The translations under genes and the position numbers were made by a program. The notes beneath the pieces were generated by a model. It was given only the letters and a program-made list of their open reading frames with translations. It made no database searches and was not told the DNA's origin. Of a DNA stretch of 10,406 nucleotides, positions 1-7,722 are shown piece after piece (position 1 is the first letter of the stretch; each line of letters opens with the position of its first letter). Origin of the DNA: Actinomycetota bacterium (GTDB lineage Bacteria > Actinomycetota > Acidimicrobiia > Acidimicrobiales > Ilumatobacteraceae); assembly GCA_009705435.1 (NCBI GenBank), contig WLTJ01000033.1, positions 1 through 10,406 on the forward strand, read 5' to 3'.

Positions 1-3000
1 GGTGGAACGATCAAAGATGTTGCGGGAAATGATGCTGCGTTGACCGTGCTTGTTGCCAGTGCAACTGGATCTCTTGCTGCTTCTAAAGCGATTGTGATTG
101 ACACGACCGCTCCTTCTTCGCCGACGGCGTTGTCAGCGACTCTGGTAGGTGGCACTGTCGTGGCCAATACGTTGTTAGCCGATTCAACAAATATGACCGC
201 AACTGCAACGATTGTGGCGGACCAAGCAACTGGTGGATCTGCAGAGTTGCTGCTCGGATTAATCACTATCGCGACCGACACAACAGTTTCGGCGAGTGAC
301 ACATCGTTGAACTTCAATCTGAATTTCTCAACCTCGGCTGAATTGCAAGCTGCAATTGCTACCGGTGGACAGTTGACCGTGCGGTTAATTGATGCGGCTG
401 GAAATATCTCGACCTCGAGCCAAGCAGTCACCTTGACGGTTGACTATGTCAAGCCTTCCGTCTCAATGACCGCGTCAAGTTCAACTTTGAAAATTGGACA
501 AACTTCGACTTTGACAATCACTTTGTCGGAAGCATCGTCAACCTTTGTGTTGAGCGATGTGACTGCTACGGGCGGATCAGTCGGTACTTTTGTCGCAGTT
601 TCTCCGACGCAATATACGTTCGTCTTTACCCCAACCTCGGCGGTGAACGGCGGAACTGCGACCTTGTCCATAGGTGGGGGAGCCTTTACCGACACTGCTG
701 GTAACCCGAGCATTGGCAGTTCAACCGTGTCAATCAATTACGACACTCTTGCTCCGTCGGTGCCGGTCGTAGACGGAACGTCTCCAATATTGACTAACGA
801 TGCAACGCCGACGCTTTCTGGAAGTGCAGAAGTTGGTTCGACGGTCTTCGTGACCGATAGTTCAACAACCCCAGTTACTCAATTGGCTTCTGTGGTTGCG
901 ACTAACGGAACTTGGACTTTTGATGCGGCGACCCTCATTGAGGGAGACCATTACATCAGTGCAGTTGCCGTTGATGCCGCTGGAAATACATCGGCCTCGT
1001 CAACTGTGAAAACTTGGCGTATTGACACAACGCCCCCAACTATTTCGCTGTCGACGGTCGCTGGAAACGATGTAGTCGTTCGCTCAGAGAAGGACTCGGG
1101 AGTTGCGATTTCGGGAGCTGTCGAGATTGGTGCATCAATCACTCTGGACTTTGCAGGACTGACGAAAACTCTTGCTCCGTCAAATGGTTCATGGACATAT
1201 TCATTTACTGAGTCTGATTGGACAACAATTGCATCAACTTCACCAATCGTTTTCTCGGTGACTGCCACCGACGCAGCGAACAACACTGCAAGTCGGACGC
1301 GAAGCGTGACGATGAATTTGGTGGATATTGCTGTTCCTGGCGACCCCGATCTCAATACGGCCGATGATACGGGAGTTTCATCGAGTGACAACACAACAAC
1401 TCAGCGAACAGTACGGATTGATGTTCCTCTCGTGAACGGTGCAACTCCGTCGCACGAGGCTGGTCAGTTGTTGGAATTGATTGATGACACCGGTTTTGTT
1501 TTGGCTTCTCGAATTCTCGATGCGATTGATGTTTCAGACGGCACCTACCAGTTCACCCTCAGCGATCTCAATGACGACACATATGTTGTGAAGAGTCGAG
1601 TATCTAGTCTTGGAAACTCGGCTGGATCTCTTGGTCAACTCAACTTGGTCGTCGACAACCGAGTACCTGGAACGCCGGGTGCCCCAAACATGACTGACGC
1701 AACCGACACGGGAATTTCGGCACGTGACAATGTGACATCAACTGTGCGACCGATGTTCAAGGTTGCGATTGATGGTGTTGAAATCTCTGGTAACCCATTA
1801 GTCGCCGGGGACAGTATCTTGCTGCTCGGTGGATCATCGATCGTCGAAACTCTCACATTGTCCTCCACCGATATTTCGACCGGGTTCGTTTTGCTCCAGC
1901 CGAATGTCAATTTGTCGGAAGGACAGAATTCGCTGACCGCAAAGGCACGGTCAGTGGCGGGCGTAAGTGGTAGCGATTCAATTGCGCTATCTGTTCTGAT
2001 TGATACAACGGGCCAGATCGCTCCATCGGTACTAGATCTGATTGCCGCAGATGACACGGGTATTTCGTCAAGTGACAACACCACATCGATTGTTCAGCCC
2101 AGGCTGTCAGTTTTCTTATCAGGTTTGGGCGTTGTCGCGAACGACCAGGTGCAGTTGCTCGACGCGTCGCTGCAAATCATTGGATCGGTGACAGTTTCAA
2201 GTGTTGACGTTGCGAATGGTTATGTCTATGTGACTCCCATCGGAGTCCTGCTTGATGGATCTCAAGTATTGAAGGTGCGAGTTGTTGATCGGGCCGGAAA
2301 TATCGGGCAGGTGTCTTCGGGTCTGACATTGAAGATTGTCACGAGTGTTCCCAATGCAACTGAACCGAGCCTGCAGGCATCCTCAGATTCTGGACGATCA
2401 TCATCTGACAGAATCACGCTGCGCACCAACCCAACATTCGTTGGAACGGGCACCAGTGGCGACACGGTGGAGTTGTACGAAGGACTTCAATTGATCGGAA
2501 CTGGTCAAGTAGTGGGTGGTAATTGGTCCATAACCGTTTCAGCCCTTTCGGATAATTCATACACTTTGCGAGCATTGGTCATTGATAGTGCCGGTAATGC
2601 GAGCAGTTTCAGTGCGGGACTCGGCGTCACCATTGACACCTCTCGTCCAATTGCTCCAGTGATCACGGGATCCAATTTGCTGAAGAGCGTGGCGACTCCA
2701 ATAATTTCGGGAACAGCGGAAGCCCTATCGGTCGTGAGTTTGTACGAAAGTTTGCATCTGATCGGCACAACGACTGCTGACAGTTTGGGCAACTGGACGT
2801 TGACAACGTCCACCTTGATTGACGGCACTTACTCTTTGAAAGCAGCTGCGACCGATATTGCTGGTAACACCAGTGCCGATTCAACAACGGTCAGCATGTT
2901 GGTGGACACCGTTGTTCCGAATGCTCCAGTCATCAATCCGATTACGACTTTTGCCTTGGCTCAACCGCTCACTGGTACGGGCGAACCCGGGGCAACGTTG

Positions 3001-3171
3001 AGTATTTACGATGATGCAAATCTCATCGGTTCAGTAACCGTCGGTGTCGGCGGTACATGGATTTTCACGACTCCGACATTGTCAAACTCTTCACATTCAT
3101 TCACCGCGGTTCAAGTTGACTCTGTTGGAAACACGAGCGTCGCTTCGTCGCCCGCACGTACGATCCCTGCC
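1..3171 (+). repeat. Array of about 11 bacterial Ig-like domains (protein-level repeat)
   Basis: Domain boundaries are marked by a recurring end motif close to IDTTAP: 97-114 (IDTTAP), 739-756 (YDTLAP), 1021-1038 (IDTTPP), 1651-1668 (VDNRVP), 2634-2649 (IDTSRP) and 2902-2919 (VDTVVP). This splits the region into units at about 1-114 (partial), 115-456, 457-756, 757-1038, 1039-1338, 1339-1668, 1669-2019, 2020-2352, 2353-2649, 2650-2919 and 2920-3171. Most units also carry the late-strand motif D-x-A-G-N-x-S (for example VDAAGNTSAS, IDSAGNASSF, TDIAGNTSAD) and a central GxW(T/S) strand. These are hallmarks of bacterial Ig-like repeats in large adhesins. The 457-756 unit, with its S-T-L-K-I-G-Q start, belongs to a different Ig-like subtype from its neighbours. 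The role inferred is a stiff rod projecting from the cell. Confidence 0.85.
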
Positions 3172-6100
3172 ATTCAGATCTCTGCGCTCTACGGAGCAAA
3201 CGGGCTTGATGACAATGGCATTGGCGCGACCGCATCGCAGTATGGCGCTGGTGGGATCACTGACATTGACAATGCTGCGAAAGCAAACCTGATCAACGAT
3301 CTGATCGACAAACTTGCGTCAACGGCCGTTGATACCCAAGCAGAGATCATTGCTCTCGCTGTTGTCGTCAAGAAGATCTTTGAAACAGCGGCCGGTGGAG
3401 ATCCGGTCCCGGCTTTAACACCAGAAGATCTTGCGCTTCTGGGTATCACTGGAGTCGATCAGGACAGTTTGTCTTCGGTCATTTCAGCGATCGCTGGTTC
3501 TGCCGACAATGGCGGCGGAGTTGATTCTCTGGTCGAGCTCAGTGCTGTGATTGATGCGGCCATTGCAGCTCAACGAGCCGCCTTTGCGATCATCTCGGTT
3601 TACGACGGAAGCAATACGGTCCCTGCAGAAGAAGATTTCGCATCCGTTTCAGTAACAGGCGTGAGTCAAACAAATATCGATTCAATCAACACCGTTCTTG
3701 TAGTTTTAAATGCGGCCGCAACCGATTCGCGCAGTGAAGTTCAGGCCATTGTTGATACTTATACGACTATTTTGAATGGTGCCGATGGATCGTCAAATAG
3801 TGCGATTTCCTTGACGTCTTCTCAATATCAAGCCCTTGGGCTAACTGTTATTTCCTCCTCGGCCCGAGCAGGTCTTCTCAGTTCAATTCTTGATGCCCGT
3901 GCTAGGAACGATGTCGACACGTATGTCGAACTGCTAGCAATCGCCAGCGTTGTGGCTCGATTGGTAGTCACCGCTGCTGGTGGAGTTGCTTCACCAGCAT
4001 TGACGCCTGAAGATTTCGCCCTCATCGGCATTACTGGTGTCACGAATTCAAACCTTGCTGCAGTCATCGCGGCGATCGCTGCGACCACAGATAATGGTTC
4101 AGGAATTGACAGCCTCGCCAAGTTGCAAGCGAATGTTGATGCTGGCATTTCTGCAGCACGCGGTGCTTCACAGGCAATCATTTCGAGTTACACCGGAAGC
4201 AATACCGCCCCTGGTCTCAGTGACTTTGAAAACATCGGCGTGACTGGGGTTGATTCGGCAAACATCGGTGCGGTCAATACGCTTATCGCATACAAGGCTT
4301 CGGCTGACACCGATTCGCAGACCGAAGTACAAGCAGTTGTGGATGCCTATGCCAAGGTTATTGCATCGGCCAACGGTGCCGCAGACGGTGGGGTGCCGTT
4401 AACGGCCACCGAGTTCTCAGCGCTCGGGTTGTCCGCAGTAAATACTCCTGCTGAAGTCAGTCTGCTCAATGAACTCATTGACATTCGCTCTAATTCGGCC
4501 GTCGATAGCTATCAAGAACTTGCGGCTTTGGCATCATTGGTTACTCGATTCATCGGCGAAGCTGGCGGTACTCCAGCAGTACCCGCCCTCACGCCTGCAG
4601 ATTTTGCTGCCCTCGGATTGAGCGGGGTAACTGACGCAAATCTTGCTGAAGTTCTCGCTGCCATTCGTGCAAGCGGTGCAGATGGATCCGGAATTGATTC
4701 GCTGTTGGAATTACGTTCGCTCGTTGATGGCGCCGTGGCGCAGTCTCGCCTAGATGCGATTGACCGGATCAGCAGGTATGACGGCACTGGCGCAACAGTT
4801 GTGCCGACATTGAATGATTACGCCAATGCAGGGGTCACTGGTGTCGCCACCACCAACCTGGGCTCGATCAACACGGCATTTGTAGAAATCGGACGTTCTG
4901 ATTCGGATACAGCCCTTGAGATTCAGGGCCTCGTATCGGGTTACGTGGCGATTCTGAATGGTGCTGAGGGCGTCAGTGACAACGACACTGTTTTGACCCA
5001 GGGTCAATACGTGGCGATGGGTCTGAGCCGAATTGATACTGCATCAAAGGCTGGATTATTGAATGAGATCTTTGACAAATTTACCCTAAGCAAAGTTGAT
5101 ACCTATCGCGAGCTTATGGCGATTGCAGATTTTGTGGCTGATATTTTCCTTGTGGCCATTGGTGGGCAACCACAATCGGCACTGTCAATTGAGAGGCCCA
5201 CTCCGATTGGTATTACCGGCGTTACAGCCGAGAATCTGGCACTCGTTGTTGAAGCAATTGCTAATTCATCAGACGACGCAACAGGCGTTGATACTCTCAG
5301 CGAAATTCAAGCAATCGTTGATCAGGTGCGAGCTGATCAAGCCACTGCACTTGGCGTCATCAGCGGTTATGACGGCACGAATACTTTGCCGTCACTGAAT
5401 ACATTTGCGAGTGCGGGAATCATCGGTGTTGATGCTGCAAATATCGGCATCATTAACCAGTTTTTAGCAGTCATGTCTGCACGCTCAACTGATTCGGTTG
5501 CAGAGGTACAGGCGCTAGTGGACGCCCTAGTGAAGTTGACAATCTGCGCCGATGGGGTAGCCAACGGTAACTGCACTTTGACGGCCGCCGAGTTTCAGGC
5601 ACTGGGCTATAAAGACATTGATACACAGGAAGAAGTTGATGCTCTTAATGCTGATTTGGACGCTCTTGTCTTGACATCCAATGAGGAAGAAAAAAGGATA
5701 ACTGAAGTAGTTAATGCAGTTATCGAACGTTTCCGCCCAGACCCTGAGACGACCACGCCTCCGACGACTGCGCCTCCGACGACTGCGCCTCCGACGACTG
5801 CGCCTCCGACGACTACTTTGCCACCTCTGGACCTACTTCCAGAAAGCAATGGCATTGAGACGCCCCCCGATCAAGCGGTTGTCGTGATTGATGGTGTCGT
5901 CATTGACCTTTTGGTGACAATCAATGAAGACAATTCGGCGACTATCGAGTATCCAGGGAATTTCATTGTTCGAATTATTCCCACCCAGCCAGAAGATGGT
6001 GCCCTCCCTACTGACGGGACTTCAGGAATACGTGTCTATCGAGACCGTACCGTTGCAGTAAATGGAGAGGGCTTTGCATCTGAAACTGAAGTTGAAGTGT

Positions 6101-7722
6101 GGATCAACTCAACGCCAATCAAACTCGGTACTGCGCTCACTGATTTGAGTGGCGGATTTAGCAAGACCTTTGATGTTCCGCCTGGAATCGAATTCGGCGA
6201 ACACACGCTGACCTTAGGCGGAAATCTGCCCGATGGAGCATTCGTTAGCGTGTCGATAGGACTTGTTGTCGTTGATGTTGACGAAGTGGTCCCGTCACCG
6301 CCAGATGATGGTTCAAATAGTGATGGTGGTTCAACAACTGGTGGGGACGGAACTGGTGACAACGGCGGTACCGCTAATAACCCAGGTGGCGAGCCGTACG
6401 ACCCTAAGTCTGAACCAAAGTCGGTCATCAGTTTGCTGGGTGACATGGCAGGATTAATGGCATTGGCTGGGATGGCTGTCGCTGGCCGCCGCCGTGAAGA
6501 TGATTCAGATGATGATTCAGATTCGGATGAACGCGGTTCAGGTGAAGTCTCTGATGTTGCGGTGAAACATCATACGGTGTCAGCAGATTCCACTGATGAC
6601 ATTCTTCGAATGCCAAGAAGTTCATTGCTTGACCGGATTGTCACCGCACTACCAGTCAAGTTGGCGCGGTTCTCGCCAATGATTGGTCGTGTTTTTATTG
6701 ATGGAATATATCTTCGCTCATTGTTTGGTTTGACATGGATCATCATGCCGTTACTCGCAATAATCGGCGGAATTGGTTCGGCTGTTAGCACCGATTTCAA
6801 TGCGGTCATGCCGTCATTGGCGTGGCTGATATTGATCGTTGTGATCGGTACCTTTGATGCGCTCGCAGGATTTATGGCTGCATCAATATTTGGAATATTG
6901 ATTGTTCTTGGCGGAGGAATCAACTCAACTGATTCGATACGGGGTCTCTTAGGAGTCTGGGTGTTCAGTTTTGCTATTCCTATGTTGGCAAGTGCGTCGC
7001 GTCCGTTCCGGCGTAAAGATGCTGAGGGTATTGCTGGCATTTGGGATCGAACAGCAGACTTCGTGATGATTGTGTTGTTTGGTGCTTGGGCAGCAGGCTC
7101 AATGTTTGGATCTCTTCCTGGCTTAACTGGATTCCGACCGTCATATGCCGATGATGTCTCACGTATTCAAATTATTGTGTTGGTTGTATTGATTCTGCGT
7201 TATCTACTTGAGAACTCAGCAGTTGTTTTGACTCCAAGTCGAATGCTTGAGTTGTCGGATTTGAAGCTTCCCGATCCAAGTAATGCACAAGTTGTCATTT
7301 CATCACTCTTCCGTACGGCATCATTTACATTCGTTGCCGTTGTCTTTATCGGCAACAACTGGGCACTTTGGACTGGCGCTGCTCTTTATCTATTGCCAAA
7401 AATTGTTGCAACTGTTGATGAAAGTTTCCCGAATAGCGAAGCGTTGCATCGCTACTTACCTCGCGGAATCTTAAAAGTCACATTCATGATGTTTGTCGCA
7501 CGATGGTGGGGTCAACTCTTGACTTCAAATATTGACGATGCTGAGAAGATGTTGACCTTTGGTTTTGTATTTCTCGGAATGCCCGGATTTATCACAACAG
7601 TTCTCGGATGGTTTGGTCGATCAAGTAATCAGCCTTGGAAACAAAACTGGTTCACGCGAATTGGCGGACTGATTTTGCTAATCGTCGGTTTCCTGATAGT
7701 GCGCGGCGTGTTGCTGAGTTAG
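1..7722 (+). CDS. Giant Ig-like / helical-repeat surface protein with C-terminal polytopic membrane domain (5' partial)
   Basis: The frame is open from base 1 to a TAG at 7720-7722, giving 2573 visible residues. The first codons already encode the end of an Ig-like domain (KDVAGN), so the true start and any signal peptide lie upstream. Visible order: eleven Ig-like domains (the first partial) to about residue 1057; a helical repeat array at residues 1076-1913; a Pro/Thr spacer near 1917-1942; a beta module near 1946-2095; a Gly/Asp/Asn linker; a hydrophobic segment near 2142-2162 followed by RRR and an acidic run; then a multi-pass membrane domain to the C-terminus. Lys, Arg and aromatic residues are sparse in the extracellular part and only two cysteines are visible. 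Large repetitive proteins of this kind usually act in adhesion, aggregation or as cell-surface stalks; that role is inferred from architecture. No enzymatic motif was seen. The gene converges on a minus-strand operon and overlaps its last ORF by 4 bases. Confidence 0.93.
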   Translation, partial: GGTIKDVAGNDAALTVLVASATGSLAASKAIVIDTTAPSSPTALSATLVGGTVVANTLLADSTNMTATATIVADQATGGSAELLLGLITIATDTTVSASDTSLNFNLNFSTSAELQAAIATGGQLTVRLIDAAGNISTSSQAVTLTVDYVKPSVSMTASSSTLKIGQTSTLTITLSEASSTFVLSDVTATGGSVGTFVAVSPTQYTFVFTPTSAVNGGTATLSIGGGAFTDTAGNPSIGSSTVSINYDTLAPSVPVVDGTSPILTNDATPTLSGSAEVGSTVFVTDSSTTPVTQLASVVATNGTWTFDAATLIEGDHYISAVAVDAAGNTSASSTVKTWRIDTTPPTISLSTVAGNDVVVRSEKDSGVAISGAVEIGASITLDFAGLTKTLAPSNGSWTYSFTESDWTTIASTSPIVFSVTATDAANNTASRTRSVTMNLVDIAVPGDPDLNTADDTGVSSSDNTTTQRTVRIDVPLVNGATPSHEAGQLLELIDDTGFVLASRILDAIDVSDGTYQFTLSDLNDDTYVVKSRVSSLGNSAGSLGQLNLVVDNRVPGTPGAPNMTDATDTGISARDNVTSTVRPMFKVAIDGVEISGNPLVAGDSILLLGGSSIVETLTLSSTDISTGFVLLQPNVNLSEGQNSLTAKARSVAGVSGSDSIALSVLIDTTGQIAPSVLDLIAADDTGISSSDNTTSIVQPRLSVFLSGLGVVANDQVQLLDASLQIIGSVTVSSVDVANGYVYVTPIGVLLDGSQVLKVRVVDRAGNIGQVSSGLTLKIVTSVPNATEPSLQASSDSGRSSSDRITLRTNPTFVGTGTSGDTVELYEGLQLIGTGQVVGGNWSITVSALSDNSYTLRALVIDSAGNASSFSAGLGVTIDTSRPIAPVITGSNLLKSVATPIISGTAEALSVVSLYESLHLIGTTTADSLGNWTLTTSTLIDGTYSLKAAATDIAGNTSADSTTVSMLVDTVVPNAPVINPITTFALAQPLTGTGEPGATLSIYDDANLIGSVTVGVGGTWIFTTPTLSNSSHSFTAVQVDSVGNTSVASSPARTIPAIQISALYGANGLDDNGIGATASQYGAGGITDIDNAAKANLINDLIDKLASTAVDTQAEIIALAVVVKKIFETAAGGDPVPALTPEDLALLGITGVDQDSLSSVISAIAGSADNGGGVDSLVELSAVIDAAIAAQRAAFAIISVYDGSNTVPAEEDFASVSVTGVSQTNIDSINTVLVVLNAAATDSRSEVQAIVDTYTTILNGADGSSNSAISLTSSQYQALGLTVISSSARAGLLSSILDARARNDVDTYVELLAIASVVARLVVTAAGGVASPALTPEDFALIGITGVTNSNLAAVIAAIAATTDNGSGIDSLAKLQANVDAGISAARGASQAIISSYTGSNTAPGLSDFENIGVTGVDSANIGAVNTLIAYKASADTDSQTEVQAVVDAYAKVIASANGAADGGVPLTATEFSALGLSAVNTPAEVSLLNELIDIRSNSAVDSYQELAALASLVTRFIGEAGGTPAVPALTPADFAALGLSGVTDANLAEVLAAIRASGADGSGIDSLLELRSLVDGAVAQSRLDAIDRISRYDGTGATVVPTLNDYANAGVTGVATTNLGSINTAFVEIGRSDSDTALEIQGLVSGYVAILNGAEGVSDNDTVLTQGQYVAMGLSRIDTASKAGLLNEIFDKFTLSKVDTYRELMAIADFVADIFLVAIGGQPQSALSIERPTPIGITGVTAENLALVVEAIANSSDDATGVDTLSEIQAIVDQVRADQATALGVISGYDGTNTLPSLNTFASAGIIGVDAANIGIINQFLAVMSARSTDSVAEVQALVDALVKLTICADGVANGNCTLTAAEFQALGYKDIDTQEEVDALNADLDALVLTSNEEEKRITEVVNAVIERFRPDPETTTPPTTAPPTTAPPTTAPPTTTLPPLDLLPESNGIETPPDQAVVVIDGVVIDLLVTINEDNSATIEYPGNFIVRIIPTQPEDGALPTDGTSGIRVYRDRTVAVNGEGFASETEVEVWINSTPIKLGTALTDLSGGFSKTFDVPPGIEFGEHTLTLGGNLPDGAFVSVSIGLVVVDVDEVVPSPPDDGSNSDGGSTTGGDGTGDNGGTANNPGGEPYDPKSEPKSVISLLGDMAGLMALAGMAVAGRRREDDSDDDSDSDERGSGEVSDVAVKHHTVSADSTDDILRMPRSSLLDRIVTALPVKLARFSPMIGRVFIDGIYLRSLFGLTWIIMPLLAIIGGIGSAVSTDFNAVMPSLAWLILIVVIGTFDALAGFMAASIFGILIVLGGGINSTDSIRGLLGVWVFSFAIPMLASASRPFRRKDAEGIAGIWDRTADFVMIVLFGAWAAGSMFGSLPGLTGFRPSYADDVSRIQIIVLVVLILRYLLENSAVVLTPSRMLELSDLKLPDPSNAQVVISSLFRTASFTFVAVVFIGNNWALWTGAALYLLPKIVATVDESFPNSEALHRYLPRGILKVTFMMFVARWWGQLLTSNIDDAEKMLTFGFVFLGMPGFITTVLGWFGRSSNQPWKQNWFTRIGGLILLIVGFLIVRGVLLS
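3226..5739 (+). repeat. Helical A-B-C supermodule array, four copies plus a degenerate fifth A
   Basis: Thirteen related subrepeats follow the Ig region in strict order. A units start at 3226, 3811, 4399, 4993 and 5578; B units at 3415, 4000, 4588 and 5182; C units at 3622, 4210, 4804 and 5389. Every complete A unit and every C unit is exactly 63 residues, while B units are 69-72, so the supermodule is 195-198 residues. The shared core is a start such as LTPEDFALIGITGV, an N-(I/L)-x-x-(V/I) helix, then D-(S/T)-x-x-E-(L/I/V)-Q-A-(I/V)-V-D. Type-specific ends are TAAGG-x-x-x-PA for A, IS-x-YDGSNT-x-P for B, and ILNGADG or similar for C. Residues 3178-3225 look like the tail of one more C unit. 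The sequence is Ala/Leu/Ile/Val-rich, consistent with small helical bundles. Similar GVTGV-x-x-x-NL repeats occur, as far as I recall, in other giant aquatic bacterial proteins; their function is not known to me. Confidence 0.85.
5749..5826 (+). repeat. 15-bp tandem repeat encoding a Pro/Thr (PTTAP) spacer
   Basis: The unit ccgacgactgcgcct is repeated perfectly at 5761-5775, 5776-5790 and 5791-5805, followed by a partial 9-base copy at 5806-5814. A diverged unit precedes it. The unit is in frame and encodes P-T-T-A-P, giving an extended, probably rigid and exposed spacer between the helical array and the membrane-proximal modules. Because the unit is a multiple of three, copy-number slippage would change spacer length without breaking the frame. 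Thr/Pro spacers of this kind are frequent in exported actinobacterial proteins and are possible O-glycosylation sites; glycosylation here is speculation. Confidence 0.9.
5836..6285 (+). other. Membrane-proximal beta region with actinobacterial Ig/IPT-like module
   Basis: This is part of the giant coding sequence. A short beta-strand region (VVVIDGVVIDLLVTI, then IVRIIPTQPEDG) leads into a module from about 6028 to 6285. That module has the pattern V-x-V-N-G-E-G-F-A, then EVEVWINSTPIKLGT, a GGFSKTF strand, VPPGIEFGEHTLTL, and finally VSVSIGLVV. This order (GxGF, 'STP-LGT', 'G-F-x-x-T-F-x-V-P', 'GxHTL') is a familiar beta-sandwich module near the C-terminus of many actinobacterial secreted or anchored proteins. 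It is followed at about 6295-6390 by a Gly/Asp/Asn/Ser-rich disordered linker. Binding partners are unknown. Confidence 0.65.
6424..6546 (+). other. Single hydrophobic segment + RRR + acidic tail, resembling an internal cell-surface anchor signal
   Basis: Within the giant coding sequence, about 21 uncharged or weakly polar residues starting VISLLGDMAGLMALAGMAV (6424-6486) are followed by RRR (6487-6495) and then an Asp/Ser-rich stretch (EDDSDDDSDSDERG). A hydrophobic stretch followed by a positively charged cluster is the layout of a C-terminal membrane anchor or sorting signal. By the positive-inside rule it would place the RRR on the cytoplasmic face and the Ig and helical regions outside. 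There is no LPxTG-like motif before it, and the protein continues for about 400 more residues, which is unusual for such a signal. Membrane insertion is likely; a sorting function is not shown. Confidence 0.6.
6715..7719 (+). other. C-terminal polytopic membrane domain, about 9-10 predicted segments, family not recognised
   Basis: Part of the giant coding sequence. Hydrophobic segments seen by eye lie at about 6721-6786 (GLTWIIMPLLAIIGGIG), 6805-6860, 6871-6921 (FMAASIFGILIVLGGGI), 6943-6996 (LLGVWVFSFAIPMLASA), 7060-7116, 7165-7231 (IQIIVLVVLILRYLL), 7324-7395 (possibly two), 7466-7521, 7549-7614 and 7660-7719. A charged loop FRRKDAEGIAGIWDR lies between the fourth and fifth. Bases in this part look more A/T-rich and codon use shifts towards Ile/Phe/Leu, as expected for membrane protein. 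I do not recognise a transporter or enzyme family and see no nucleotide-binding or catalytic motif. It could be a multi-pass anchor, a conduit for the surface part, or a sensor; none is demonstrated. Confidence 0.7.

Noticed and set aside
40..42. TTG as the start codon of the giant gene
   Set aside because: The frame is open back to base 1 and the upstream codons already encode a typical Ig-like end (KDVAGN), so this is an internal Leu codon of a gene starting before the window.
951..2084. Minus-strand open frames of 147 and 149 codons (951-1394, 1635-2084) and similar ones throughout 1-7722
   Set aside because: They lie antisense to the clearly coding Ig-repeat frame, show no family motif or ribosome binding site, and arise from the Ser/Thr/Asp-rich codon pattern of the real gene.
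3190..3231. Dockerin or EF-hand type calcium loops in the helical array (NGADG, YDGSNT)
   Set aside because: The Asp/Asn/Gly loops recall such motifs, but the full 12-residue ligand pattern is not met in any subrepeat, so they are best treated as inter-helix turns.
5182..5226. Compensated frameshift in the fourth B repeat
   Set aside because: Reading the other frames over this stretch does not restore the LTPEDFAL motif and one gives an early stop; ordinary substitution explains it better.
6570..7040. 156-codon minus-strand frame opposite the membrane domain
   Set aside because: Antisense shadow of the polytopic membrane coding region; its translation has no coherent domain and no upstream signals.
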